Shown here: in pieces, positions 21,311 to 29,696 of the stretch
How the letters are laid out: each line of letters starts with the position of its first letter
Numbering within the stretch: position 1 is the first letter of the stretch
DNA from: a virus
Strand: one strand, 5' to 3'
Length of the DNA: 42,702 nucleotides
IMG/VR virus record: IMGVR_UViG_3300037245_002170
Coordinates: 1-42,702 of that record
Notes under the pieces: model-generated
What the model was told of the DNA's origin: nothing
The model's database searches: none
Seen by the model: the letters and a program-made list of their open reading frames with translations, nothing else
Program-made: the position numbers and the translations under genes

Positions 21311-22027
21311 ATGTTTATGAAAAGGTTAATTAGCGTATTGTTGGTACTCATCAGTGTATCAATTGTTTCACATAGTAAGCGTATCACATATTGGGATAGT
21401 ACATCAATCGGTTGGGAAACTCTCGAATATGATACCGAAATGTTTGAATTACATTTGTCTACCAATCTAACATCAGATGATTGGTATAAAATTGGTTTAA
21501 TACCACTAAACATAACTAATTATTTCCACAATGCAATACTACCACAAGCATTTTTCCGAATCACACCCCAAAATGAACTTTTGAAACTACCTGTACCCAG
21601 TTCAATATTTAGCAATGGTGTGTGGGTATCGGATGGACATGACTGGGAATTACGTGATAGAAATCATTGGAATGTAACAACCAATGTACCTGAATTGTTG
21701 GATATAGGAGATGTCACCACATTGGTCACAGATTACACACCACCATCAAATATAGTAACCACTCATGGTACGGTTGGTCTACCAATAGAACGATTTGCAA
21801 TACCATTAGTCTACGGTACAAATTACGTACACTGTTGGGATGATCGATCACGGTCATGGTTGGTAAAGGAGATTTATGATCTCAGTGGTTTTTATGAATT
21901 TCAGGTTCCAGCATGGAATCAATGGTTTTGGGTTGGTGTGTTCAATGAGGATGCTGATGAATATGTGTATGGGAAATGGATTGGTCATTTCTTAATATCA
22001 AAATCTGAAATTAATATAAGGTACTGA
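21311..22027 (+). CDS. Secreted protein of unknown function
   Basis: This 238-residue protein begins with a clear signal peptide (MFMKRLISVLLVLISVSIVSHS, cleavage likely near residue 22). The mature part is rich in Trp and beta strands, with two loosely similar halves each containing YWD/CWDD and WxxG motifs (residues about 26-60 and 175-225). It is probably exported to the periplasm or envelope. ATG 21311 is chosen over GTG 21305 and ATG 21317; AAAGGTGG precedes it. No family is recognised. Confidence 0.65.
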   Translation: MFMKRLISVLLVLISVSIVSHSKRITYWDSTSIGWETLEYDTEMFELHLSTNLTSDDWYKIGLIPLNITNYFHNAILPQAFFRITPQNELLKLPVPSSIFSNGVWVSDGHDWELRDRNHWNVTTNVPELLDIGDVTTLVTDYTPPSNIVTTHGTVGLPIERFAIPLVYGTNYVHCWDDRSRSWLVKEIYDLSGFYEFQVPAWNQWFWVGVFNEDADEYVYGKWIGHFLISKSEINIRY

Positions 22028-22042
22028 CATGTAAAGTTTATG

Positions 22043-22070
22043 TTGACAGTTGGTTTGATATATGTATACT
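22043..22070 (+). promoter_or_regulatory. Promoter for the membrane-protein gene
   Basis: TTGACA (22043-22048) and TATACT (22065-22070) are 16 nt apart. Confidence 0.7.
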
Positions 22071-22097
22071 AGTGGTTAAATTAAAAAGGAGATATTT

Positions 22098-22346
22098 ATG
22101 CGTTGGTTAAAGTTTGTTGCAAAATTGTTTGGTCGTATTGTTGGTGGTATTTTAGCTTGTGGTTTATGGTATGGGTTAGTATTTGTAATCACATCAATGT
22201 GTATGGATATTAAAGCTATTTTTATTATGTTATTAGTATGTCTGTGTCTGTTTGCTGTATGTGCTTTAGTCGGTGTATGTATTGCTGGTGTTTGTACATA
22301 CATTCAATGGTCATGTAAACCACCCCTACTAGATCCAAAAAAATAA
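22098..22346 (+). CDS. Small membrane protein
   Basis: This 82-residue protein has two hydrophobic segments (about residues 15-35 and 40-68) and a basic N terminus (MRWLKFVAKLFGR), so it probably spans the inner membrane twice. It is cysteine-rich. AGGAG precedes ATG 22098 at good spacing. The function is unknown; size and topology would fit a superinfection-exclusion or holin-like protein, but nothing proves this. Confidence 0.6.
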   Translation: MRWLKFVAKLFGRIVGGILACGLWYGLVFVITSMCMDIKAIFIMLLVCLCLFAVCALVGVCIAGVCTYIQWSCKPPLLDPKK

Positions 22347-22350
22347 GTTG

Positions 22351-22379
22351 TTGACATTAATCAGTTTGTCTGTTTCAAT
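22351..22379 (+). promoter_or_regulatory. Promoter for the methyltransferase gene
   Basis: TTGACA (22351-22356) and TTCAAT (22374-22379) are 17 nt apart. The spacer holds one arm of a perfect 14-base inverted repeat whose other arm is at the start codon. Confidence 0.65.
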
Positions 22380-22425
22380 ACTCACCTAATCAACAGGAGA
22401 AAGACAAATGAACAAACTGATTAAT
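22356..22425. repeat. 14-base inverted repeat around the methyltransferase promoter and start
   Basis: ATTAATCAGTTTGT (22356-22369) and its exact complement (22412-22425) are separated by 42 bases. The left arm lies between -35 and -10 and the right arm covers the first codons. This layout suggests paired operator sites. Confidence 0.65.
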
Positions 22426-23982
22426 GATTTGAAAGACAGTGGACAGGACTTCGAATTTTACCCCACGAAAGGTGCAATCGTTGCTGATCTTCATAAGGAA
22501 TTGAATAAAACAATCCTATTAGATATTGGTGCGGGGAATGGTATCCTTTTCAAACAGCTTCGTGAACTTGATGAAGAATATGAATATTCCGTTAAGGAAG
22601 CATTCGCAATTGAGAAAAGTCAGATCCTGATTGATCAAATGGAACCCGATGTTTTTGTATTGGGTACGGACTTCCATCAACAAACGTTGATCGACAAAAA
22701 AGTTGATGCAATTTTCTGTAACCCTCCTTATACCGAATATGAAGATTGGTCAACTCGCATAATTCGAGAAGCAAATTGTCCAACCGTTTATCTTGTCATT
22801 CCAGATCGTTGGGAAGGTTCAACCAAGATCAAGAAAGCAATCGAACAGCGTGAAGCTAAAGTAGAGGTTCTTGGTTCATATACCTTTGAAGATTCTGAAT
22901 TTCGGAAAGCTCGTGCTAGAGTCCAACTATTAAAAGTAAAATTAAGTTTTGGTGGTTGGAATTCCAACACGAAAGTTGACCCGTTCAGTTTATGGTATGA
23001 TGAAAATTTCAAACCTGAAGTTGATAAGGGTATGAAAACCAAGAAGACCACCAACAACAAAGAATCATTACATGCATTGGTTAAGGGTACGAACCTCATC
23101 GAATCACTATCTGAGTTATACAACGAAGAGTTGAAAACAATTCAAGATCTATTCAATAGCATTAATCAGATTGATGCTACACTCCTTAAAGAACTTGGTG
23201 TAAATCAAAATGACGTTTGTGCATCACTCCAGATGAAATACAAAGGATTGAAAAGTTTGTATTGGAATGAGTTGTTTAACAACCTCAAAAAAATCACTGA
23301 TCGTTTAACCAAGAAGACTCGTGATCAAATGGTTGCCAAACTTACCGGAAACACCAGTGTTGATTTCACACCTGAAAATGCTTATGCAACAGTAATCTGG
23401 TCAATCAAAAATGCGAATGAGTATATCAATGAACAACTGGTTGAAGTTTTCAAATGGTTGTCTACTCCTGATTACGTAAAGACATACAAATCAAATGAAC
23501 GCTTCCTTAAAGAGACGTGGAAATTTCACGCTAGTGCTGATGATAATCCATACACCCACTATACGCTTGATTACCGCATTGTAACGAGTTGTGACCTGAT
23601 GACCGACTCCTACTATGATAAATCGGGTACTGACCGTTTAAACGACATTATGGTGGTTGCTGGTAACCTTGGGTTTGATATTGTTGAAGATGTATTCGAA
23701 CTTGATTTCAAACGTGGTAAAAATATGGATATCCACTATAAGAAGGATGGTAAAGAAGAGTTATTCTGTTCTTGTCGCTTCTATGCAAACGGTAATGGAC
23801 ACTTCAAATTTAACCAAGAGTTCATGTTGAAAATGAATGTTGAAGTTGGTCGAATCCTTAAATGGGTTAACACTCCGAAAGAAGCATCAGAAGAGATGGG
23901 TATCCCAGAAGACATGATGAAAGAACTGTTTGGGTCAAATACTCAGCTTGGGTTTGATAATACGAAACTGATCGGAAATTAA
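22408..23982 (+). CDS. DNA methyltransferase with DUF4942-like C-terminal region
   Basis: This 524-residue protein has an AdoMet-binding motif I (ILLDIGAGNGILF, around residues 31-43) and the catalytic motif IV NPPY (near residue 110), typical of N6-adenine methyltransferases. The C-terminal two thirds (from about residue 210) match my memory of DUF4942, a region often fused to phage and plasmid methyltransferases. It would modify phage DNA against host restriction. ACAGGAG precedes ATG 22408. Confidence 0.75.
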   Translation: MNKLINDLKDSGQDFEFYPTKGAIVADLHKELNKTILLDIGAGNGILFKQLRELDEEYEYSVKEAFAIEKSQILIDQMEPDVFVLGTDFHQQTLIDKKVDAIFCNPPYTEYEDWSTRIIREANCPTVYLVIPDRWEGSTKIKKAIEQREAKVEVLGSYTFEDSEFRKARARVQLLKVKLSFGGWNSNTKVDPFSLWYDENFKPEVDKGMKTKKTTNNKESLHALVKGTNLIESLSELYNEELKTIQDLFNSINQIDATLLKELGVNQNDVCASLQMKYKGLKSLYWNELFNNLKKITDRLTKKTRDQMVAKLTGNTSVDFTPENAYATVIWSIKNANEYINEQLVEVFKWLSTPDYVKTYKSNERFLKETWKFHASADDNPYTHYTLDYRIVTSCDLMTDSYYDKSGTDRLNDIMVVAGNLGFDIVEDVFELDFKRGKNMDIHYKKDGKEELFCSCRFYANGNGHFKFNQEFMLKMNVEVGRILKWVNTPKEASEEMGIPEDMMKELFGSNTQLGFDNTKLIGN

Positions 23983-23985
23983 CTG

Positions 23986-24037
23986 TTGACATATTACTCC
24001 ATGTGACGTATCTTCATTAAGTAATCAATGAGAAACC
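23986..24037 (+). promoter_or_regulatory. Promoter with conserved TGAGAAA leader, copy A
   Basis: TTGACA (23986-23991), 17-nt spacer, TATCTT (24009-24014), then six bases and the leader GTAATCAATGAGAAACC (24021-24037). TAGGAG and ATG 24055 follow. Confidence 0.75.
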
Positions 24038-24054
24038 TAATAGGAGATTGACGA

Positions 24055-24312
24055 ATGAAAAAAGTTCCCGCTGAAAGTGTTGTCGAAATCGAGAAAGCTA
24101 TTGCTGACGGTTATCAATTTTCCGTTGAATTGGGATTTGCTGAAGCCAATCCACTTAATGGTTCCGTAACAATGTGTAAAACACTTAAGGAAGCTGTTAA
24201 GGTTCAAGTGGATGGTGATCTAGTTGACGGGTATGAATTAGCGTTGGTTAAGAGATATACGGGATCAACGGTTGAAGATTACAAGACGATGTATCGTGGT
24301 TGGATTAGATAG
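24055..24312 (+). CDS. Hypothetical protein
   Basis: This 85-residue protein is preceded by promoter copy A and a ribosome binding site AGGAG. Its sequence suggests a mixed alpha/beta fold (ESVVEIEKAIADGYQFSVEL, then TLKEAVKVQVDGD). No family is recognised. Confidence 0.6.
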   Translation: MKKVPAESVVEIEKAIADGYQFSVELGFAEANPLNGSVTMCKTLKEAVKVQVDGDLVDGYELALVKRYTGSTVEDYKTMYRGWIR

Positions 24313-24318
24313 GATTAT

Positions 24319-24627
24319 ATGACAGATGATAAAGTAAAACTCGGTGACCACGTTGGTGCTAGACGTAGGGTTAAAATAGGTGATGGGGTTCGTGGTAACC
24401 TATTGGTTGGACCAATCACATATATGGATGATGAAACATTCGATATAACCGTTACGGTTGGTGAAAAGGTATACATACATACCAAAGTATTAAGTGAGTG
24501 GAAGTTTCAATTCCTATGGGACGCTGATGGTATTGACTCAGATGGTATAAATATAGATACATACCAAACAATTATCAATAAACGATTAAAAAGGATTGAT
24601 TATGAAAACATTAGTAAAACTATTTAA
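24319..24627 (+). CDS. Hypothetical protein
   Basis: This 102-residue protein starts six bases after the preceding stop, with TAGGA as ribosome binding site. It is strand-rich at the N terminus (KLGDHVGARRRVKIGDGVRG). Its 3' end overlaps the next gene. No function is recognised. Confidence 0.55.
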   Translation: MTDDKVKLGDHVGARRRVKIGDGVRGNLLVGPITYMDDETFDITVTVGEKVYIHTKVLSEWKFQFLWDADGIDSDGINIDTYQTIINKRLKRIDYENISKTI

Positions 24628-24847
24628 AGAAGCTAAGATGGATAAAGTACTTAAAGATATTATGGAACTTTCATCTGGAACGATTGGTTCAATTACGGGA
24701 TTTAGGAAGTATTCGGATATCGAACAAGTCCGTAATGATTTCATCATGTGGTCACAGGAGCGAAGAAATCAGGGTTTCACATCGTGGCAACAAGCATGGG
24801 GTGCATTCAAAGATGGTTATGATGTATCTAAAAAGAAATTCCTATAA
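24602..24847 (+). CDS. Hypothetical protein
   Basis: This 81-residue helical protein starts at ATG 24602 behind AAAAGGA, overlapping the upstream gene by 26 bases. Its SWQQAWGAFKDGYD segment is probably an amphipathic helix. No function is recognised. Confidence 0.5.
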   Translation: MKTLVKLFKEAKMDKVLKDIMELSSGTIGSITGFRKYSDIEQVRNDFIMWSQERRNQGFTSWQQAWGAFKDGYDVSKKKFL

Positions 24848-24863
24848 ATAATGAATTAATTAG

Positions 24864-24892
24864 TTGACGTACTACACAATTTGATATACGTT
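24864..24892 (+). promoter_or_regulatory. Promoter
   Basis: TTGACG (24864-24869) and TACGTT (24887-24892) are 17 nt apart, 23 bases before the start at 24916. AAGGAG follows. Confidence 0.55.
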
Positions 24893-24915
24893 AACACACA
24901 TAACCAAGGAGAACT

Positions 24916-25398
24916 ATGAAAACAATTTTAGATATGTACAATGATGGATCAGCTTATTTCAGGAAGATGTCGGATCTTGCAACTCAAAAAATGGGTTGGG
25001 GTGGTGACGTTGAAAACCGTGTGATGATCATGTTTCGGGATAAGGGTACACCTTCCAAACAGTATATCAACGGTGGTAGCTATTACTGGAATGCTGAAGG
25101 TGATGGTTGGTTCCGTCAGGTTGAAGGTATTGGAAAGGGTTATGGTTTGATTTTCAAGAATCTGAAAATTACTTCCAAGAGTCCATTAACTTGGGATGGT
25201 AAAAAGAAGTATGACCCAACTGGTAATACCAACATATTCAAAGCAACGTTCGAATATGTTCCAGATGAATACACGGGTGATGCTGATTGGAAGACCCGCT
25301 ATGAAAAAGCCAATATCTGGTTGTCGGTTCCTGAAGATTTCGATCCACAACAAGCGGTTAAGCATGTAATGAAAGATCAAAAGAAATGGGTTCCTTAA
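24916..25398 (+). CDS. Hypothetical protein
   Basis: This 160-residue protein is rich in aromatic and glycine residues (SYYWNAEGDGWFRQVEGIGKG) and appears strand-rich. It has a good ribosome binding site and its own promoter. No family is recognised. Confidence 0.6.
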   Translation: MKTILDMYNDGSAYFRKMSDLATQKMGWGGDVENRVMIMFRDKGTPSKQYINGGSYYWNAEGDGWFRQVEGIGKGYGLIFKNLKITSKSPLTWDGKKKYDPTGNTNIFKATFEYVPDEYTGDADWKTRYEKANIWLSVPEDFDPQQAVKHVMKDQKKWVP

Positions 25399-25409
25399 GG
25401 AGATAAACA

Positions 25410-25556
25410 ATGAAATGTTATGCTGATAAGTTAAGAGGTCTATCTGTTGAACGCTTGAAGGAAGAAATCAAGTATCAGACAAATAAAGTTACATGTGAAC
25501 AACGAACCTTAGACACTATGTGTCGGGTGTTGGGTGAAAAATTAATAGTAACGTAG
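25410..25556 (+). CDS. Small hypothetical protein
   Basis: This 48-residue frame follows AAGGAG at good spacing and reads MKCYADKLRGLSVERLKEE at its start. It is helical and charged. It fills the gap between two genes. Confidence 0.5.
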   Translation: MKCYADKLRGLSVERLKEEIKYQTNKVTCEQRTLDTMCRVLGEKLIVT

Positions 25557-25563
25557 GTGTAAA

Positions 25564-26181
25564 GTGAATAAAATTTTAGAGTTAAACAACTCATATATGC
25601 CACACTCATTAATGGATGTGGAAAATGTGTTCAAGTTACTGGTTAAAGGTGATATTTGCGATGACCGTAAATGTGGTGCTAAAGCTATTGATGTTGATGA
25701 GTTTGATAATGTTGTCCCATACACATTCAGTGAGTGGATTACATATAAATGTGGGGAAGGTGTTGATGTTGATTCAGCAATGTCAACCGTAAAATTGGAT
25801 ATTCCGATTCCACAAGTAATTCTATCAACACAGTGTAGCCGTATCCCTGTGATTTCAGTAGCACCAAATCTAGAGAACCTATGGAAGCGTGATTGTGGTA
25901 TATGTGGGTATTGTGGTGAACATGTTTTGTTAGATGTAGCCACCCGTGATCACATCTACCCACAATGTCTTGGTGGTGGTGATGAATGGAAGAATCTTAT
26001 ACTTGCTTGTAAAGAATGTAACTGTATTAAAGCAGACAGGTTACTTGAAGATATTGATGACATGGAAATGTTATACGAAGTCACGAATCCAAACCCTCTG
26101 AGTCTGATTTACCGGATGTCGGAATATGAAGTTGAGAACATGCCTGAACTTTGGAAAAAATTCTTCGTTGAGTATAAATAA
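25564..26181 (+). CDS. HNH endonuclease family protein
   Basis: This 205-residue protein starts at GTG 25564. Its C-terminal HNH domain is clear: CGICGYCG, then TRDHIYPQCLGGGDEWKNL and ACKECNCIKADR (residues about 113-163). The N-terminal LNNSYMPHSLMDVENVFKLL pattern is typical of the standalone HNH family that includes many phage and bacterial proteins of unclear target. It may be mobile or act in DNA processing. Confidence 0.8.
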   Translation: MNKILELNNSYMPHSLMDVENVFKLLVKGDICDDRKCGAKAIDVDEFDNVVPYTFSEWITYKCGEGVDVDSAMSTVKLDIPIPQVILSTQCSRIPVISVAPNLENLWKRDCGICGYCGEHVLLDVATRDHIYPQCLGGGDEWKNLILACKECNCIKADRLLEDIDDMEMLYEVTNPNPLSLIYRMSEYEVENMPELWKKFFVEYK

Positions 26182-26203
26182 TATAATAGAACGAGGATAT
26201 ATT

Positions 26204-26443
26204 ATGAAGAAACTTAAACAGATGTATGAAGGTAAAGGGAAGAAATTATCAAAAAACATGGTTGAATTGAAGAGTGCTGGTAGTGCATTCGACACAAAAA
26301 CGGGAATGCTATATGCAATGAACGTTGATGGAACATATGACCCATCAAATGAGATTGATATTCGGGATGTTGATCCATGGGATCTTGATGTTGATCTGAA
26401 CGATAAAGAGATTACCGATAAATTCCTGAAAAAGAATAAGTAA
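26204..26443 (+). CDS. Small hypothetical protein
   Basis: This 79-residue protein starts at ATG 26204 behind GAGGATA. The N terminus is basic (MKKLKQMYEGKGKKLSKN) and the middle acidic (EIDIRDVDPWDLDVDLND). A terminator follows the stop. No family is recognised. Confidence 0.55.
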   Translation: MKKLKQMYEGKGKKLSKNMVELKSAGSAFDTKTGMLYAMNVDGTYDPSNEIDIRDVDPWDLDVDLNDKEITDKFLKKNK

Positions 26444-26467
26444 TATACTTTAAAAGAGTGAGGTGGA

Positions 26468-26498
26468 GCGGATATTTAACGATATTCGCTTTATTTTT
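26468..26498 (+). terminator. Intrinsic terminator
   Basis: GCGGATAT (26468-26475) pairs with ATATTCGC (26482-26489) around a six-base loop and is followed by TTTATTTTT. A TATAAT at 26513-26518 follows and may be the -10 box for the next gene, but the -35 match is poor. Confidence 0.8.
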
Positions 26499-26539
26499 GT
26501 ATAGGGTGTGTGTATAATAGATCAATACGGAGATCTATG

Positions 26540-27328
26540 ATGGTTGGTATAATAATACCTACAAAAGAAAACACGACAGAATTATTTAAATGTATTGATT
26601 CTATATTCAATGAGACATCAGTCCCATACCGATTATATATAGCTGATACGGGTTCCACTGATGAAGTCAAGGAACTAACCAGAATGCATTTGATTGGACT
26701 GTATGGGGATGATTACAAGCTTGTAGAGTATGATTACTACAACTTTGCTAAGATCAATAATGATATGGTGAAGAATCACCTAGATTCTGACATTGACATG
26801 GTTCTGTTTTGTAATAACGACATCGAGATCATGACTGAAGGTTTAATTGACCGGATGGTTGAAGTTGCTGGGAAGAATAAAGCACATATTGGTACGGTTG
26901 GATGTAGGTTGGTTTATCCGAATGACACAATCCAACATGATGGTCAGAACTTCATTTTACCAAAGAGTAAAAACCTGTTCCCATGTTTCACACATATCAA
27001 TCTTGGTAAGGATCATACAGACAGTGTTAATGACCGACACAGATTAACCAAGGTTAATGGGAATACGTTTGCATTATGTTTGATGTATCGATCACTGTTT
27101 GAAAATATTGGTATGTTGAATGAAGATTATATTGAATGTTTTGAAGATGTTGAATTGAATATGATATGTAATCTCCGTGGGAAGGTCAATGTGGTTATTG
27201 AATCGGATCAGTGGGCTTATCATCATGAGTCCCTTAGTCGTGGTAAGAGTAAGGAAGCACAAGAGCGTTTAACAATTGACTATCGTAAGTTGTATTACTT
27301 CACGATAAACAATATGAAATTTAAGTGA
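26540..27328 (+). CDS. Glycosyltransferase family 2
   Basis: This 262-residue protein has the GT-A start VGIIIPTKENTTELFKCIDS, the ADTGSTDEV segment that binds the nucleotide, and FCNNDIEIM near residue 92 in the position of the metal-binding DxD. It resembles rhamnosyltransferase-type GT2 enzymes. ATG 26540 is preferred over 26537 by spacing from GGAG. With the next genes it suggests glycosylation of a virion protein, DNA or host envelope. Confidence 0.85.
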   Translation: MVGIIIPTKENTTELFKCIDSIFNETSVPYRLYIADTGSTDEVKELTRMHLIGLYGDDYKLVEYDYYNFAKINNDMVKNHLDSDIDMVLFCNNDIEIMTEGLIDRMVEVAGKNKAHIGTVGCRLVYPNDTIQHDGQNFILPKSKNLFPCFTHINLGKDHTDSVNDRHRLTKVNGNTFALCLMYRSLFENIGMLNEDYIECFEDVELNMICNLRGKVNVVIESDQWAYHHESLSRGKSKEAQERLTIDYRKLYYFTINNMKFK

Positions 27329-27334
27329 GGTTAT

Positions 27335-27514
27335 ATGGTTATTCATAAAACTGGGAAGAAAAAATTACATCGATATGTCCACTTTGGTCAATATGAAGAA
27401 GTACCCACACCGTTATGTGTTGGTGGAACAACGATGTATGATGGTAAATCATATCAGGTTCACCGGATGTGGAAATATGTTACATGTAAACACTGTATGA
27501 GGAAAAGGAAATGA
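27335..27514 (+). CDS. Small hypothetical protein
   Basis: This 59-residue basic protein ends with YVTCKHCMRKRK, a CxxC that may bind zinc. Its stop overlaps the next start (ATGA), which supports translation. Confidence 0.55.
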   Translation: MVIHKTGKKKLHRYVHFGQYEEVPTPLCVGGTTMYDGKSYQVHRMWKYVTCKHCMRKRK

Positions 27515-28383
27515 AATTAGGAATATCGTATAATTTATTTGATGGGTATGAATTACTTGAATCATCTATAACAGTGATGCGTCCAATGGTGGATCATATC
27601 AGTGTTGTGTTTCAGGAGACATCAAACAATGGGAAGAATAAAATCGATAGAGCTTTGGTGATGAGTTTATTGAATAGATTGGTGAGTAAAAACCTTGTTG
27701 ATACTGTAATTGAGTTCACCCCGAATACATCCAAGAGTCCACACAACAACGAGGTTGATAAACGACAGGTCGGGTATAATAAAGCGAGGGAGGTTGGGTG
27801 TTCACATTATATGTCAATGGATGTCGATGAGTTTTATTTCGACAACGAATTCAATAACACGAAAAAAATCATTGATGATGGTAATTATGATGGATCGATT
27901 ATCGAATATGTTAATTACTATGGTGACTTTGCTCATCAAATCCCAATGTCTCACAATCAATACGTCCCATTCATATATAAGATAAACGGAGCACGGAGAT
28001 TCCAGTTAGGTAATGCTCTATCGAATACCATTGTATGTGATCCAACTAGACAGATCCAATCCAATCAGGTTATTAAATTCGAATCGAATAACATCTTGAT
28101 GCACCATATGTCATACGTGCGGGATAAAAACGGTGGTATGCGTAGAAAATTGGAGAACAGTTCAGCCCGTGTTAATTGGGGTCATGATCCAGAAGCAATC
28201 GAAGAGATGGTTAAATATTATGAAAACTGGACATCCGGTGATGATGGTATGAGAATAGTAAACATCAACAGGGGTAATAAGGTTGTTGGAAATGCAACTG
28301 AAAGATACCCATTACATTGTGGTGTACCAATGTTTAAATATATTGAATCACCTGAGTTATCAACAATAAAAGAGGATAAGTAA
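27511..28383 (+). CDS. Glycosyltransferase-like protein (GT-A type)
   Basis: This 290-residue protein begins LGISYNLFDGYELLESSI and carries MSMDVDEFY near residue 103, a DxD in the context typical of family 2/92-like glycosyltransferases. HHMSYVRDK further on fits the family acceptor region. It is translationally coupled to the small gene before it. It probably works with the neighbouring glycosyltransferase and nucleotidyltransferase. Confidence 0.75.
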   Translation: MKLGISYNLFDGYELLESSITVMRPMVDHISVVFQETSNNGKNKIDRALVMSLLNRLVSKNLVDTVIEFTPNTSKSPHNNEVDKRQVGYNKAREVGCSHYMSMDVDEFYFDNEFNNTKKIIDDGNYDGSIIEYVNYYGDFAHQIPMSHNQYVPFIYKINGARRFQLGNALSNTIVCDPTRQIQSNQVIKFESNNILMHHMSYVRDKNGGMRRKLENSSARVNWGHDPEAIEEMVKYYENWTSGDDGMRIVNINRGNKVVGNATERYPLHCGVPMFKYIESPELSTIKEDK

Positions 28384-28384
28384 T

Positions 28385-28876
28385 ATGAAAGTGTATTGTG
28401 GTGAAAAAATAGTTGTTATGGAGAAGGGTGATACATCATCCAACACAAGAAAAAAAGATATGCATAGTGCTAGTGTTGTTATTTCGGATGATGGTGTTGT
28501 TATCAAGAGTAGATTCAGTAAACCATATTATGCAAGTGAATATAAGAGTCGTTCCGAATACTGGAAAGAACGTTGTGAACTAGCTGAGTCATATATTGAA
28601 GAAACACCAAGTGATCCAGATTTATACCCAGAACAATGGGAAGCATATAAAAATTGGGTGGAATTCAAGCTTTTGGAGAAACCTGAACTGGATTATAATA
28701 GAACTGGTAAACTACCAGATGGTGAATATGATGCGATAATATTTCAAGATCAACTACAGGTGGTATATAAAGGTTGTGGTTATAATTTCGTTACGTCTAA
28801 CTTTAATGTTATAGAGATAGTACCGAAAGATGTTGTAGTGTATATCAAAGATGGGTTACTACAATGGTGGAAGTAA
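28385..28876 (+). CDS. Hypothetical protein
   Basis: This 163-residue protein has a charged central helix region (YKSRSEYWKERCELAESYIE) and a strand-rich C terminus ending LLQWWK. It lies one base after the glycosyltransferase stop and overlaps the nucleotidyltransferase by 13 bases. The function is unknown. Confidence 0.55.
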   Translation: MKVYCGEKIVVMEKGDTSSNTRKKDMHSASVVISDDGVVIKSRFSKPYYASEYKSRSEYWKERCELAESYIEETPSDPDLYPEQWEAYKNWVEFKLLEKPELDYNRTGKLPDGEYDAIIFQDQLQVVYKGCGYNFVTSNFNVIEIVPKDVVVYIKDGLLQWWK

Positions 28877-29538
28877 GAGCCATAATCATAGCCGCTGGTG
28901 ATGCAACCAGATGGGGAAATCACCTCAACGTACCCAAACATCTTGTGGAAGTTGATGGTGAACCCATTTTAAATCGAACCATTAGACTACTCAGGGAACG
29001 TAATGTAACTGAAATTCACATTGTCGGACCCAACGATGATAGGTATCGAATCGAGGGTTCAGAATTATACATACCAAAGAAGAATAAGAATCATCTTGAT
29101 GCTGATAAATTCCTAAACTCAGAACCGTTGTGGAATACATCTGGAAGGACTATTGTATGTTACGGTGATGTGTTCTTTACTGAAGAAGCGATGGATACGA
29201 TTGTATTTTCTGAAATAAAAGACTGGACATTGTTCTGCCGATTTGATAAGTCTACATATACAGGTACTCCATGGGGTGAGTGTTTTGCACAATCATTCTA
29301 CCCAAATGATATCAAGAGACATAAGGATGCATTACTACACATTGCGGATCTTAGGAGACATAGAAAGATTCTTAGGTGTGGTGGTTGGGAACACTATAGG
29401 GTTATGTGTGGTGTTGAAGATTCTAAACTGAATAAACATTTCAGACATGGGAACGCTGTGAATATTGATGATTGGACGGATGATTTCGATTACCCAGCTG
29501 ATTACGATAGGTTTATAAAAAAGTGGAATAATAAATAG
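28864..29538 (+). CDS. Sugar nucleotidyltransferase-like protein
   Basis: This 224-residue protein starts with the NTP-transferase signature IIIAAGDATRWG followed by PKHLVEVDGEPILNRTI. IVCYGDVFF near residue 98 supplies the metal-binding aspartate. Such enzymes activate sugars or alditols as nucleotide derivatives. It probably provides the donor for the adjacent glycosyltransferases. Confidence 0.8.
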   Translation: MVEVRAIIIAAGDATRWGNHLNVPKHLVEVDGEPILNRTIRLLRERNVTEIHIVGPNDDRYRIEGSELYIPKKNKNHLDADKFLNSEPLWNTSGRTIVCYGDVFFTEEAMDTIVFSEIKDWTLFCRFDKSTYTGTPWGECFAQSFYPNDIKRHKDALLHIADLRRHRKILRCGGWEHYRVMCGVEDSKLNKHFRHGNAVNIDDWTDDFDYPADYDRFIKKWNNK

Positions 29539-29549
29539 GTTGGTGTGAA

Positions 29550-29690
29550 ATGAATGAAGATATAAAATGTATAAACGGTGAATGTGAAGTACGTGAAGAT
29601 TGTGGTCGATTTGATTTGACAACTAAGACTGTACCCGTATATAGTCCGGTTGATACAGTGAATTGTTCATTGTTCACTGATAAAGGATAA
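29550..29690 (+). CDS. Small hypothetical protein
   Basis: This 46-residue frame has four cysteines (CINGEC, DCGR and VNCS) and ends just before the ligase gene. The start is supported only by GGTGTG-like sequence. Confidence 0.4.
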   Translation: MNEDIKCINGECEVREDCGRFDLTTKTVPVYSPVDTVNCSLFTDKG

Positions 29691-29696
29691 TAAATA

